Source: Burkholderiales bacterium RIFCSPHIGHO2_01_FULL_63_240 (GTDB lineage Bacteria; Pseudomonadota; Gammaproteobacteria; Burkholderiales; Burkholderiaceae_C). Taken from it: a stretch of 64,000 bases of DNA. The notes under the pieces are model-generated. The model had not been told where the DNA came from and did not search any database. It saw only the letters and a list, made by a program, of their open reading frames with translations. Made by a program: the position numbers and the translations under genes. This document shows positions 1 through 8,852 of the stretch, in pieces (position 1 is the stretch's first letter; every line of letters starts with the position of its first letter). The DNA lies in assembly GCA_001770725.1 (NCBI GenBank), contig MERU01000002.1:62001-126000 (forward strand), given 5' to 3'.

Positions 1-174
1 TCCAAGCACTTCGCCGCTGTGTTCACCACCCCCCACCAGCATGCGCACACCCGCCTCGCGCGGCGTGGAGCCGCGGATGGCGTGCACGCGCACCACCAGC
101 GCGGGCCGCCCGGCCGCGAGCCACTGCGCCGCGACGTGGCGCAGGTGGCGCGAGCTGAGGGCGCTGGAGGACAT
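1..174 (-). CDS. xdhC: XdhC, xanthine dehydrogenase accessory protein (N-terminal part only)
   Basis: The first 58 codons of a minus-strand gene that runs off the left edge of the window. The translation begins MSSSALSSRHLRH and contains GSTPREAGVRMLV, the typical N-terminal motif of the XdhC/CoxI family. XdhC proteins bind the molybdenum cofactor, help insert its sulfurated form into xanthine dehydrogenase, and are cytoplasmic. The ATG lies 12 bases after the xdhB stop, so it is the third gene of an xdhA-xdhB-xdhC operon. The C-terminal part is not visible, so intactness cannot be judged. Confidence 0.88.
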   Translation of the reverse strand, partial: MSSSALSSRHLRHVAAQWLAAGRPALVVRVHAIRGSTPREAGVRMLVGGGEHSGEVLG

Positions 175-186
175 CTCAGCCTGCCT

Positions 187-2559
187 TCATTGGGCTTTGA
201 CGGCCTTGACGGCCTCGACCGCATCCAGGATGGCCTCGGCCGTGGCCGGCGCGCGCAGCGGCGGTTGCACCTGGTGCTGGCCCACCGCCGACACCGCGTC
301 GCGGATGGCGAAGAACACCGAGAAGGGCAGCAGCAGCGGCGGCTCGCCCACGGCCTTGGAGCGGTAGATGCTGTCTTCGACGTTCTGGTTGTCGAACAGC
401 TTGACGCGGAAGTCGGCCGGGCAGTCGCTGGCGGTGGGGATCTTGTAGGTGGACGGCGCGTGCGTCAGCAGCTTGCCGCTTTGCGGGTGCCACACCAGCT
501 CTTCGGTGGTCAGCCAGCCCATGCCCTGGATGAAGGCGCCTTCGACCTGGCCGATGTCCAGCGCCGGGTTGATGGACTGGCCCACGTCGTGCAGCACGTC
601 GGCGCGCAGCAGCTTGAACTCGCCGGTGAGCGTGTCCACCAGCACCTCGCTGACGGCGGCGCCATAGGCGAAGTAGTAGAAGGGGCGGCCTTGCATGGCG
701 TCGCGGTCCCAGTGCAGCTTGGGCGTGGCGTAAAAGCCGTCGGACCACAGCTGCACGCGGGCCATGTAGGCGCTCATGGTCACGTCTTCAAAAGGCAGCA
801 CCTGCTCGCCCACGTGCACCTGGCTGTCGGCAAAGCGGATGGCGTCCACGCTGACGCCGTGTTTGGCGGCCAGGTGGGCCACCAGGCGCGCTTTGATCTG
901 CTGCGCGGCGTCGGCGGCGGCCTTGCCGTTGAGGTCAGAGCCGGTGGACGCGGCCGTGGCCGAGGTGTTGGCCACCTTGGTCGTGTCGGTGGCCGTGACG
1001 CGCACGCGATCGGGCGTCAGGCCCAGGGTGTGCGCCACCATCTGCGCCACCTTGGTGTTCAGGCCCTGGCCCATCTCGGTGCCGCCGTGGTTCACCAGCA
1101 CGCTGCCGTCGGTGTACACATGCACCAGCGCGCCGGCCTGGTTCAGGTGCACCACGTTGAAGGAGATGCCGAACTTCAGCGGCGTCAGCGCCAGGCCCTT
1201 CTTGAGCACGGGGCTGCTGGCGTTGAAGGCGTTGATGGCGTCGCGGCGGGCGCGATAGTCGCTGGTGGTGGCCAGCTCGCCGATCAGCGCGGGCAGCACG
1301 TTGTCTTCGACCTGCTGGCCGTAGGGCGTGACGTCGTTGTGGCCGATGCCGTAGAGGTTGGCCAGGCGCACGTCGAGCGCGTCGCGGCCCAGGCTGCGGG
1401 CGATGTCGTCGAGGATGGACTCGACCGCGAAGGCGCCTTGCGGCCCACCGAAGCCGCGAAAGGCCGTGTTGCTTTGCGTGTTGGTGCGCGCGCAGAAGCC
1501 GTCGATGGCGACGTTGGGCAGCCAGTAGGCGTTGTCGAAGTGGCACAGGGCGCGCGCCATCACCGGGGCAGACAGGTCGGCCGAGAAGCCGCAGCGCGAC
1601 ACCATCTCGACCTGCGCACCCAGGATGCGGCCTTCGTCGTCATGACCGATGGACCAGTCGTGCGTGAAGCAGTGGCGCCGGCCCGTGACCATGAAGTCGT
1701 CGTCGCGGTCGGGGCGCAGCTTGACGGGCTTGCGCAGCTTGGCCGCAGCGATGGCCGCGATGCAGGCGAACACGGCCGACTGCGACTCCTTGCCTCCGAA
1801 GCCCCCGCCCATGCGGCGGCAGGTGACCTGCACCTGGTGGGCGTGCAGGTGCAACGCGTGGGCCACGGCGTGCTGCATCTCGGACGGGTGCTGCGTGGAG
1901 CAGTGCACCAGCATGCCGCCTTCCTGCGGGATGGCATAGGAGATTTGGCCTTCGAGGTAGAACTGCTCTTGCCCGCCCAGCTGGATGTGGCCTTGCAGCT
2001 GGTGAGGCGCTTCGGCCAGTGCCTGGGCGGCGTCGCCGCGCGCCATGCGCATGGGCGGCACCACGTATTGTTTGGCGGCGTGCGCGGCCTCGGGCGTCAG
2101 CAGCGCGGGCAGCTCTTCGATGTCGAGGAAGGACTTGGCCTGGGCGGCGGCGCGGCGGGCCAGTTCGCGGTCGTGCGAGAGCACGGCGAACACGGGCTGG
2201 CCGAGGTAGTGCACGGTGCCATCGGCCAGGATGGGGTCGTCGTGCACGATGGCGCCGCAGTCGTTGAGGCCCGGGATGTCGGCCGCGGTGATGACGTCGA
2301 CCACGCCGGGCAGGGCGCGCAGGGCGGCCACGTTGATGCCCTTGAGTCGCCCATGGGCCACGGGCGATAGGCCGAGGGCGGCGTGCAGGGTGCCGGCCAG
2401 TTCGGGCTGGTCGTCGATGTAGGTGGCTTCACCCGCGACGTGCAGGCGGGCGGATTCGTGCGGCAGGGGTTTGCCGGCGGCGGTGCCGGTGGGCGCTGGC
2501 GTGCCGTCGGCCTGCAGCGGGGGCAAGAGGGAAGGGGGGAGGTCCACAGCCTGGTTCAT
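187..2559 (-). CDS. xdhB: Xanthine dehydrogenase, molybdopterin-binding subunit XdhB
   Basis: A 790-residue molybdopterin-binding subunit that oxidises hypoxanthine and xanthine to urate in the cytoplasm. The N-terminal a/b hammerhead domain covers about residues 30-140, followed by the Mo-cofactor domains. Visible motifs are GGGFGGKESQS near residue 255, FRGFGGPQGAF (with the substrate-orienting Arg typical of purine hydroxylases), and AVGEPPLLLP near residue 740 with the catalytic Glu. Length fits the usual 770-800. It starts 34 bases after xdhA and forms the heterotetramer with it. Codon use and composition match the neighbours. Confidence 0.96.
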   Translation of the reverse strand: MNQAVDLPPSLLPPLQADGTPAPTGTAAGKPLPHESARLHVAGEATYIDDQPELAGTLHAALGLSPVAHGRLKGINVAALRALPGVVDVITAADIPGLNDCGAIVHDDPILADGTVHYLGQPVFAVLSHDRELARRAAAQAKSFLDIEELPALLTPEAAHAAKQYVVPPMRMARGDAAQALAEAPHQLQGHIQLGGQEQFYLEGQISYAIPQEGGMLVHCSTQHPSEMQHAVAHALHLHAHQVQVTCRRMGGGFGGKESQSAVFACIAAIAAAKLRKPVKLRPDRDDDFMVTGRRHCFTHDWSIGHDDEGRILGAQVEMVSRCGFSADLSAPVMARALCHFDNAYWLPNVAIDGFCARTNTQSNTAFRGFGGPQGAFAVESILDDIARSLGRDALDVRLANLYGIGHNDVTPYGQQVEDNVLPALIGELATTSDYRARRDAINAFNASSPVLKKGLALTPLKFGISFNVVHLNQAGALVHVYTDGSVLVNHGGTEMGQGLNTKVAQMVAHTLGLTPDRVRVTATDTTKVANTSATAASTGSDLNGKAAADAAQQIKARLVAHLAAKHGVSVDAIRFADSQVHVGEQVLPFEDVTMSAYMARVQLWSDGFYATPKLHWDRDAMQGRPFYYFAYGAAVSEVLVDTLTGEFKLLRADVLHDVGQSINPALDIGQVEGAFIQGMGWLTTEELVWHPQSGKLLTHAPSTYKIPTASDCPADFRVKLFDNQNVEDSIYRSKAVGEPPLLLPFSVFFAIRDAVSAVGQHQVQPPLRAPATAEAILDAVEAVKAVKAQ

Positions 2560-2593
2560 GGTGGTGCTCGGGTGGGGCTGGCGTGCTCGGGGC

Positions 2594-4183
2594 TCAGCAG
2601 GTGGCGGGCCAGACCTGCACCTGATCGGCGCGCAGCGGCGAGCCGGGTCGGGTTTCCAGCCAGAAACGTTCCAGCAGGTTCTGCGCGGCCTTGAGTCGGT
2701 AGGCGGCGCTGGCGCGCAGGTCGGTCATGGGCTGGAAGTCTTGCGCCAGGGTGGCCTGGGCGGCGCGCAGGGTGGCTTCGCTCCAGGGCTGGCCGAGCAG
2801 GGCGGCTTCGGTGGCGCTGGCGCGGCGGGCGGTGGCGGCCATGCCGCCCCAGCCCAGGCGCGCCTCGGCGATGCGTTCGCCCTCCAGGCGGATGAAGAAG
2901 CCGGCGCACACGGCCGAGATGTCGCTGTCACGGCGCTTGGAGAGCTTGTAGGCGCGCACCACCTCACCCGCATCGGCATGAGGCAAGGGCACGCGGATGC
3001 CCTGCACGAACTCGCCGCGCTGCAGGTCGTTCTTCATGTAGTCGAGGTAGAAGTCGTGCAGCGGCACCTCGCGGGTGGCCGGGCCCCGGCGCAGCACCAG
3101 CGAGGCACCCAGCGACAGCAGGATGGGCGCGCTGTCGCCGATGGGCGAGCCGTTGGCGATGTTGCCGCCCATGGTGCCGGCGTGGCGCACCGGCGGGGAA
3201 GCAAAACGCAGCCAGATCTCCTTGAGCTCGGGCTCGTGCGCGGCCAGGGCGGACCAGGCGGCTTCGAGCGACGCGCCGGCGCCGATCTCCAGCACAGGCC
3301 CCGTCTTGCCGATGAACTCGCTGATCACCCCGCGGTGCAGCGTGATGGCCTGCAGCTCGGCCACCTTGCCGAGGTAGATGACCTCGCCGAGGTCGCGGAA
3401 CTGCTTGTTGACCCACAGGCCGATGTCGGTGGCGCCGGCCAGCAGGCGGGCGTCGGGCAGGGCCTCGCGCAGCGCGGCCAGCTCGCTGAGCGTGGTGGGC
3501 GCGTGAAAGCGTTGCACCTGGTCCGGCGACGCGCGGTTCGGGCCTTCGTAGACCAAGCTGTCGGGCGAGGCGGCGTGCAGGGCTTCGAGTTGAGCCAGCA
3601 CCGGCGCGGTGTCCAGCGTCACGCGCGGCGCGGCGTACATCTGCTCGCCGGCATCGAGGATGGGGCGGTAGCCCGTGCAGCGGCACAGGTTGCCGGCCAG
3701 CGCGTCGGCCAGGGCAGGGCGGGGCAGGGGCTGCTCGTGCTGCTCGTAGCTGTGCCACAGCGACATCACGAAGCCCGGGGTGCAGAAGCCGCATTGCGAG
3801 CCGTGGCAGCTGACCAGGGCTTCTTGACAGGGGTGCAGGGCGGTCGCGCCGGTTGCGCCGGTTGCCGAAGCCTCGGGCGCCGCCTGGCGGCCCAGCTCGG
3901 TCACGTCTTCGACGGTGAACAAGGCCTGGCCATCCAACGTGGGCAGGAACTGGATGCAGCTGTTGACGGTGCGGCGCTTGAGCTCGCCCGTGGCCGCGTC
4001 GCGCTCGGCCACCACCACCGTGCAGGCCCCGCAGTCGCCCTCGGCACAGCCTTCTTTGGTGCCGGTGCATTGCGCGTGCTCACGCAGCCACTGCAGAACG
4101 GTCGTGGTGGGCGGCAGGCCCTCGACCTGCTGCACCTGGCCGCGGTGGACGAAGCGGATCGGGCGTGGGGTGGGGGAACTCAT
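2594..4183 (-). CDS. xdhA: Xanthine dehydrogenase, FeS/FAD subunit XdhA
   Basis: The electron-transfer subunit, 529 residues. The N-terminal plant-type 2Fe-2S ferredoxin domain carries GCAEGDCGACTVV. It is followed by the second 2Fe-2S domain (CHGSQCGFCTPGFVMSL and NLCRCTGYRPI). The FAD-binding domain follows from about residue 200 (AGATDIGLWVNKQ, GGNIANGSPIGDS), then the CO-dehydrogenase-type flavoprotein C-terminal domain. I chose the ATG at 4183 because GGAG sits six bases upstream; the in-frame ATG at 4201 has no such site. It is first in the xdhABC operon and divergent from a LysR gene. Confidence 0.95.
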   Translation of the reverse strand: MSSPTPRPIRFVHRGQVQQVEGLPPTTTVLQWLREHAQCTGTKEGCAEGDCGACTVVVAERDAATGELKRRTVNSCIQFLPTLDGQALFTVEDVTELGRQAAPEASATGATGATALHPCQEALVSCHGSQCGFCTPGFVMSLWHSYEQHEQPLPRPALADALAGNLCRCTGYRPILDAGEQMYAAPRVTLDTAPVLAQLEALHAASPDSLVYEGPNRASPDQVQRFHAPTTLSELAALREALPDARLLAGATDIGLWVNKQFRDLGEVIYLGKVAELQAITLHRGVISEFIGKTGPVLEIGAGASLEAAWSALAAHEPELKEIWLRFASPPVRHAGTMGGNIANGSPIGDSAPILLSLGASLVLRRGPATREVPLHDFYLDYMKNDLQRGEFVQGIRVPLPHADAGEVVRAYKLSKRRDSDISAVCAGFFIRLEGERIAEARLGWGGMAATARRASATEAALLGQPWSEATLRAAQATLAQDFQPMTDLRASAAYRLKAAQNLLERFWLETRPGSPLRADQVQVWPATC

Positions 4184-4234
4184 GGGGACTCCGGTCGACA
4201 TGCGTGTCAGGGTAGCGTCTGGTGTCTGAGGCGG

Positions 4235-4252
4235 TATACAAGATTGCGCATA
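4235..4252. promoter_or_regulatory. Possible LysR-type operator between xdhA and the LysR gene
   Basis: In the short divergent gap between xdhA (start 4183) and the regulator (start 4273) there is an interrupted inverted repeat, TATAC-N8-GCATA, with one mismatch between arms. LysR-family proteins usually bind such AT-rich dyads in the divergent promoter they share with their target. The site is the only AT-rich stretch in this gap. The assignment is an inference from position and symmetry. Confidence 0.4.
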
Positions 4253-4272
4253 TCAATGATAAAAAGCAACGC

Positions 4273-5253
4273 ATGAACCAGCGCGCGCTTTTCGACAAGA
4301 TCGACCTGTCCCTCATCCGCGTCCTGCACACCGTGATCACCGAGTCCAGCGTCTCTCGCGCCGCCGTCAAGCTTCGCAGCAACCAGCCCGCCGTCAGCGC
4401 CCAGCTGCGCCGTCTGCGCGAGCTCACGGGCGACCCGCTGCTGGTGCGCAGCGGCCAGGGCATGGCGCCGACCGACGTCGCGCTGAGCCTGGTGGAGCCG
4501 GCCGCCACCATCTTGCAGCAGGCCCAATGGATCTTCGGCGACAAGAGCGCCGCGCGGGGCTTTGACCCCGCCACCGCCGAGGTGACCTTCCGCATCGCGG
4601 CGACCGACTACCTGGACCCCTGGTTCCTGCCCGAGCTGACGCTGCGCCTGCGCCGCCTGGCCCCCCGCTCTCGCCTGGAGGTGCTGCCGCTGGGCACCCA
4701 GCTCGACCACCGCCGCGGCCTGGCCCGTGGCGAGGTGGACCTGGTCATCGGCAACTGGCTGGAGCCCTCGGGCGAGCTGCACCTGGGGCGCCTGCTCAGC
4801 GACGAGCTGGTCTGCCTGGTCTCGGAGGACCACCCCGCCGCCCGCCTGCCCAAGGAGGGCAAGCGCGCCTGGTCGGTCGAGCAGTACCTGGCGGCTGAAC
4901 ACATCGCGCCATTGCCGTTTCACCCCGATGGCCCCGGCATCATCGAGCAGCACCTGCAGGCCAAGGGGCTGGAGCGCCACATCGTCGTTCGCCACCCGCA
5001 TTTCGCGCAGATCCCGTACATGGTGGCCGGCTCGCTGCTGGTGTTGACCACGGGGCGGCGCTTTTGCGAGCGCTATGTGCGCGACCTGAAGGTCAAGGTC
5101 ATCCGCTGCCCGGTGCCCATGCCCGCGTTGAACTACTACCAGCTCTGGCACGACCTGACCCACCGCTCGGCCGCCAGCCGCTGGTTGCGCGAGCAGGTTC
5201 GCGACGTGGTCCGAGGTTTGCATCAGGTTCAGCCGCCCGTGCGGCATCATTGA
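4273..5253 (+). CDS. LysR-family transcriptional regulator, divergent from xdh
   Basis: A 326-residue LysR-type regulator. The N-terminal winged helix-turn-helix covers about residues 8-67 (SVSRAAVKLRSNQPAVSAQL, then GDPLLVRSGQGM). The C-terminal periplasmic-binding-like effector domain covers about 95-300. I use ATG 4273 (MNQRALFDKIDLSL); the open frame extends to a GTG at 4222, but that would place the likely operator inside the gene. It diverges from xdhABC and lies 54 bases ahead of an ABC importer, so it probably controls purine uptake and oxidation. The effector is not readable from the sequence; a purine or urate-like compound is a guess. Confidence 0.88.
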   Translation: MNQRALFDKIDLSLIRVLHTVITESSVSRAAVKLRSNQPAVSAQLRRLRELTGDPLLVRSGQGMAPTDVALSLVEPAATILQQAQWIFGDKSAARGFDPATAEVTFRIAATDYLDPWFLPELTLRLRRLAPRSRLEVLPLGTQLDHRRGLARGEVDLVIGNWLEPSGELHLGRLLSDELVCLVSEDHPAARLPKEGKRAWSVEQYLAAEHIAPLPFHPDGPGIIEQHLQAKGLERHIVVRHPHFAQIPYMVAGSLLVLTTGRRFCERYVRDLKVKVIRCPVPMPALNYYQLWHDLTHRSAASRWLREQVRDVVRGLHQVQPPVRHH

Positions 5254-5307
5254 GGTTTTGCCTTTTCAGCTTTTTTCTCGCGTCCGCCCCCACCCAAGCA
5301 CGCCCAC

Positions 5308-6819
5308 ATGACCTTCCGACTCGAACTCCGGCGCATCACCAAGCAGTACCCCGGTGTGCGGGCCAACGATGCCGTCAGCCTCAACGTGCGACCGGGGCAG
5401 ATCCACGCCGTGCTGGGCGAGAACGGCGCTGGCAAGTCCACGCTCATGAAGGTCATCTTCGGCGCGGTCAAGCCCGACTCGGGCGAGGTGCTCTTCAACG
5501 GTCAGCCGGTGCACATCCGCTCGCCGCAGGAGGCGCGGGCCCTGGGCATCAGCATGGTGTTCCAGCACTTCTCGCTGTTCGACACGCTCACGGCGGCCGA
5601 GAACGTGTGGCTGGGGCTCGACAAGTCGCTGAGCCTGGCCGAGGTCACGCGGCGCATCCGCGAGGTCTCGGGCGCCTACGGCCTGGAGGTCGACCCGGAG
5701 CGCCACGTGCACTCGCTGACGGTGGGCGAGCGCCAGCGGGTCGAGATCGTGCGGGCGCTGCTGACCAAGCCGCAGTTGCTGATCCTCGACGAGCCGACCT
5801 CGGTGCTCACGCCCCAGGCCGTGGCCAAGCTGTTCGTGACGCTGCGCCAGTTGGCGGCCGAAGGCTGCTCCATCCTCTACATCAGCCACAAGCTCGACGA
5901 GATCCGCGAGCTGTGCCACCACTGCACGGTGCTGCGCGGCGGCAAGGTCACGGGCGAGGTCGACCCCGCTCAGGAAAGCAACGCCAGCCTGTCGCGCCTG
6001 ATGATCGGCAGCGAGCCGCCCGAGCTGCACCGCAGCGCCGCCGTGCTGGGCGACGTGGCACTGTCGGTCAAGGACTTGTCGGTGCCCAGCATCGACCCCT
6101 TCGGCACCAGCCTCAAGGACGTCGGCTTCGAGCTGCGCGCTGGCGAGATCCTGGGCATCGCGGGGGTGTCCGGCAATGGACAGCAGGCGCTGATGGCCGT
6201 GCTCAGCGGCGAGGACACGCGTGCGCGCCCCGGCACCGTCCACCTGTTCGGCCACGACGTGGCGCGTGCCTCGCCGCGAGCCAGGCGCCGCCGGGGTCTG
6301 CACAGCGTGCCCGAGGAGCGCCTGGGCCGTGGCGCCGTGCCCACGCTGTCGCTGGCGCAAAACACCTTGCTGACCCGCGACGACGCCATCGGCCCCGGCG
6401 GCTGGCTGCGCACCAAGGGCATCACCGGCATGGCGGTGGAGCTGATCGACCGCTTCAAGGTCAAGGCCGCAGGGCCGCACGCGGCGGCCAAGAGCCTGTC
6501 GGGCGGCAACCTGCAGAAATTCATCATGGGCCGCGAGATCGACGCGGCGCCCAAGGTGCTGCTGGTGTCGCAGCCGACCTGGGGCGTGGACGTGGGGGCC
6601 GCGGCGCAGATCCGCGGCGAGTTGTTGAAGCTGCGCGACGGCGGCTGCGCCGTGCTCGTGGTCAGCGAGGAGCTGGACGAATTGTTCGAAGTGAGCGACC
6701 GCCTGATGGTGATGGCGCAGGGGCGGCTGTCGCCGTCCATCCCGGCCGCCGAGGCCACCGTGGAGCAGATCGGGGCCTGGATGAGCGGACTCTGGGAGGG
6801 CAGCCATGTTCAAGCTTGA
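5308..6819 (+). CDS. BMP-type ABC importer, ATPase subunit (purine nucleoside family)
   Basis: A 503-residue cytoplasmic ATPase with two fused ABC domains, like YufO/NupO and RbsA. The first domain has an intact Walker A (GENGAGKST), the signature LTVGERQRVEI and Walker B LLILDEPTS. The second has a degenerate P-loop (GVSGNGQQAL), an intact signature LSGGNLQKFI, and a Walker B in which the usual DE is replaced (VSQPTWGVDVG). This is known in the family: one site is catalytic and one is not. The next gene overlaps its end by 14 bases, so the importer genes are translated together. Placement beside xdh suggests a purine or nucleoside substrate. Confidence 0.92.
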   Translation: MTFRLELRRITKQYPGVRANDAVSLNVRPGQIHAVLGENGAGKSTLMKVIFGAVKPDSGEVLFNGQPVHIRSPQEARALGISMVFQHFSLFDTLTAAENVWLGLDKSLSLAEVTRRIREVSGAYGLEVDPERHVHSLTVGERQRVEIVRALLTKPQLLILDEPTSVLTPQAVAKLFVTLRQLAAEGCSILYISHKLDEIRELCHHCTVLRGGKVTGEVDPAQESNASLSRLMIGSEPPELHRSAAVLGDVALSVKDLSVPSIDPFGTSLKDVGFELRAGEILGIAGVSGNGQQALMAVLSGEDTRARPGTVHLFGHDVARASPRARRRRGLHSVPEERLGRGAVPTLSLAQNTLLTRDDAIGPGGWLRTKGITGMAVELIDRFKVKAAGPHAAAKSLSGGNLQKFIMGREIDAAPKVLLVSQPTWGVDVGAAAQIRGELLKLRDGGCAVLVVSEELDELFEVSDRLMVMAQGRLSPSIPAAEATVEQIGAWMSGLWEGSHVQA

Positions 6820-7867
6820 GCCGCGCTCCGCACCCTCGAAGGTGCTGACCTTTGCGTCGCCGCTGATCGCGCTGGCCATCACCGTGATCGTCGGCGTGAT
6901 CCTGTTCGTCGCGCTGGGCAAGGACCCGGTGGCCGGCCTGAAGGTGTTCTTCGTCGAGCCGCTCAAAAGCGGCTACGCCCTGTCGGAGCTGAGCCTCAAG
7001 GCCACACCGTTGGTGCTGATCGCGCTGGGCCTGTCGGTGTGCTTTCGGGCCAACCTGTGGAACATCGGCGCGGAAGGGCAGTTCATCCTGGGCGCCATCT
7101 GCGCCGGTGGGGTGGCCATGCAGGCCACACCCGAAAGCGGCCCTTTGCTGATGCCCGCCGTGCTGGCCGCTGGCGCCTTGGGCGGCATGGCCTGGGCCGC
7201 CATCGTGGCCTTGCTGCGCGACCGCTTCAACGCCAGCGAGATCCTGGTCAGCCTGATGCTGGTCTACGTGGCCGAGATGCTGCTGAGCTACCTGGTCTAC
7301 GGGCCCTGGAAGGACCCGAACGGCTACAACTTCCCGCAGACCATCACCTTCCTGGATGCCGCGCGCGTGCCCAAGCTCGTGCAGGGCTGGCGCATGAACA
7401 TCGGCTTGTTCATCGCGGCGGTGGCGGTGGTGGGCTTCGCGGTGTTCCTGTACCGCACCTTCGCGGGCTTTCAGCTGCAGGTCGGTGGCCTGGCGCCGGC
7501 GGCGGCCCGTTATGCGGGCTTTTCCAGCCGCAAGGCGCTGTGGACGGCGCTGCTGTTGTCGGGCGGCATGGCCGGGCTGGCTGGCGCGCTCGACGTGGCC
7601 GGGCCGCAAGGGCAGCTGACGCCCTATGTGCCGCTGGGCTACGGCTTTGCGGCCATCATCGTGGCCTTCGTGGGCCGGCTCAATCCCTTCGGCATCGTGT
7701 TCTCCGCGGTGCTCATGAGCATGTTCTACATCGGCGGTGAACTCGCCCAGTCGCGCCTGGGCCTGCCCAAGGCCCTCACCGGTGTCTTCCAGGGCCTGCT
7801 GCTGTTCGCGCTGCTGGCCTGCGACACCTTCATCCACCAACGCCTGCGCTGGGTGAGCAAGAAATGA
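6806..7867 (+). CDS. BMP-type ABC importer, first permease
   Basis: A 353-residue inner-membrane permease of the BPD_transp_2 (branched-chain/ribose/nucleoside) class, similar to YufP/NupP. About eight to ten hydrophobic segments are visible, starting with a helix at residues 12-34. The conserved GLSVCFRANLWNIGAEGQF stretch near residue 75 is typical of the YufP group (compare NIGAEGQ). It overlaps the ATPase gene by 14 bases and the second permease by four. It pairs with that permease as a heterodimeric channel. Confidence 0.92.
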   Translation: MFKLEPRSAPSKVLTFASPLIALAITVIVGVILFVALGKDPVAGLKVFFVEPLKSGYALSELSLKATPLVLIALGLSVCFRANLWNIGAEGQFILGAICAGGVAMQATPESGPLLMPAVLAAGALGGMAWAAIVALLRDRFNASEILVSLMLVYVAEMLLSYLVYGPWKDPNGYNFPQTITFLDAARVPKLVQGWRMNIGLFIAAVAVVGFAVFLYRTFAGFQLQVGGLAPAAARYAGFSSRKALWTALLLSGGMAGLAGALDVAGPQGQLTPYVPLGYGFAAIIVAFVGRLNPFGIVFSAVLMSMFYIGGELAQSRLGLPKALTGVFQGLLLFALLACDTFIHQRLRWVSKK

Positions 7868-8793
7868 TCTCTGCCGAATCCCTGGCCCTGCTGATCGCGG
7901 CCACCCTCAACGCCGGCACGGTGGTGGCGCTCGCCTCCCTGGGGCTGCTCATCAACGAACGCGCCGGCGTGCTCAACCTGGGCGCCGAAGGCATGATGCT
8001 GGTGGCCGCCATCGCGGGCTACGCGGCCTGCGTGCACACGGGCAGCGACGTCATCGGCTTTGCCGCGGCGGCGGGTGCCGGCGCGCTGCTGGCCGCGGCC
8101 TTCGGGGTGCTGGTCATCTGGCTGGGCACCAACCAGTACGCCACGGGGCTGGCGCTCAGCCTGTTCGGGGCGGGCCTGAGCGCTTTCGTCGGCATCACCT
8201 ACACGCAGCTGCGCCTGCCCGAGCGGGTCAACCACGCCATCCCCTACCTGGCCGACCTGCCTTTCGTCGGCCCGGCCCTGTTCAGGCAGCACCCGCTGGT
8301 CTACATCACCATCGCGCTGGCGGTGGGGCTGACCTGGTTCCTGATGCGTTCGCGGGCGGGCCTGGTGCTGCGCGCGGTGGGCGAGTCGCCCGAGTCGGCG
8401 CATGCGCTGGGCTACGCGGTGCGGCCCATTCGCCTGGCCGCCGTGTGCGTGGGCGGGGCGCTGTGCGGCGTGGCCGGGGCCTACATCTCGCTGGTCTACA
8501 CCCCGCTGTGGGTGGAAGGCATGGTGGCCGGCAAGGGCTGGATCGCCCTGGCCCTGACGACCTTTGCCACCTGGCGGCCGCTGCGCGTGCTGCTGGGGGC
8601 CTACCTCTTCGGTGGCGTGACGATGCTGCAGTTCCAGTTGCAGGGGCAGGGGGTGCAGATCCCGTCCCAGTGGCTGACGATGCTGCCTTACCTCGCCACC
8701 ATCGTTGTGCTGGTGCTGATCTCTCGCAACCCGACGTGGATCCGCATCAACATGCCTGCTTCACTCGGCAAACCCTTCCATCCGGGCGCCTGA
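7864..8793 (+). CDS. BMP-type ABC importer, second permease
   Basis: A 309-residue inner-membrane permease of the YufQ/NupQ class. It has hydrophobic helices throughout and the family motif GVLNLGAEGMMLV near residue 40. Its ATG overlaps the stop of the first permease by four bases (ATGA), which implies translational coupling. It is followed after 59 bases by the substrate-binding lipoprotein, completing the importer. The substrate cannot be read directly; the family in Bacillus and Streptococcus takes up nucleosides. Confidence 0.92.
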   Translation: MISAESLALLIAATLNAGTVVALASLGLLINERAGVLNLGAEGMMLVAAIAGYAACVHTGSDVIGFAAAAGAGALLAAAFGVLVIWLGTNQYATGLALSLFGAGLSAFVGITYTQLRLPERVNHAIPYLADLPFVGPALFRQHPLVYITIALAVGLTWFLMRSRAGLVLRAVGESPESAHALGYAVRPIRLAAVCVGGALCGVAGAYISLVYTPLWVEGMVAGKGWIALALTTFATWRPLRVLLGAYLFGGVTMLQFQLQGQGVQIPSQWLTMLPYLATIVVLVLISRNPTWIRINMPASLGKPFHPGA

Positions 8794-8852
8794 GTGGGCA
8801 TGATCGTTGCGTTGTCCATCGGATTCAAGCAGTTCCCAACCCTGGAGATGAC

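Noticed and set aside
19-2370. A 783-codon plus-strand frame opposite xdhB
   Set aside because: Antisense shadow of xdhB, whose active-site motifs are intact.
4222-4272. An upstream GTG start for the LysR gene
   Set aside because: It would put the AT-rich dyad inside the coding region; the ATG at 4273 gives the normal LysR N-terminus.
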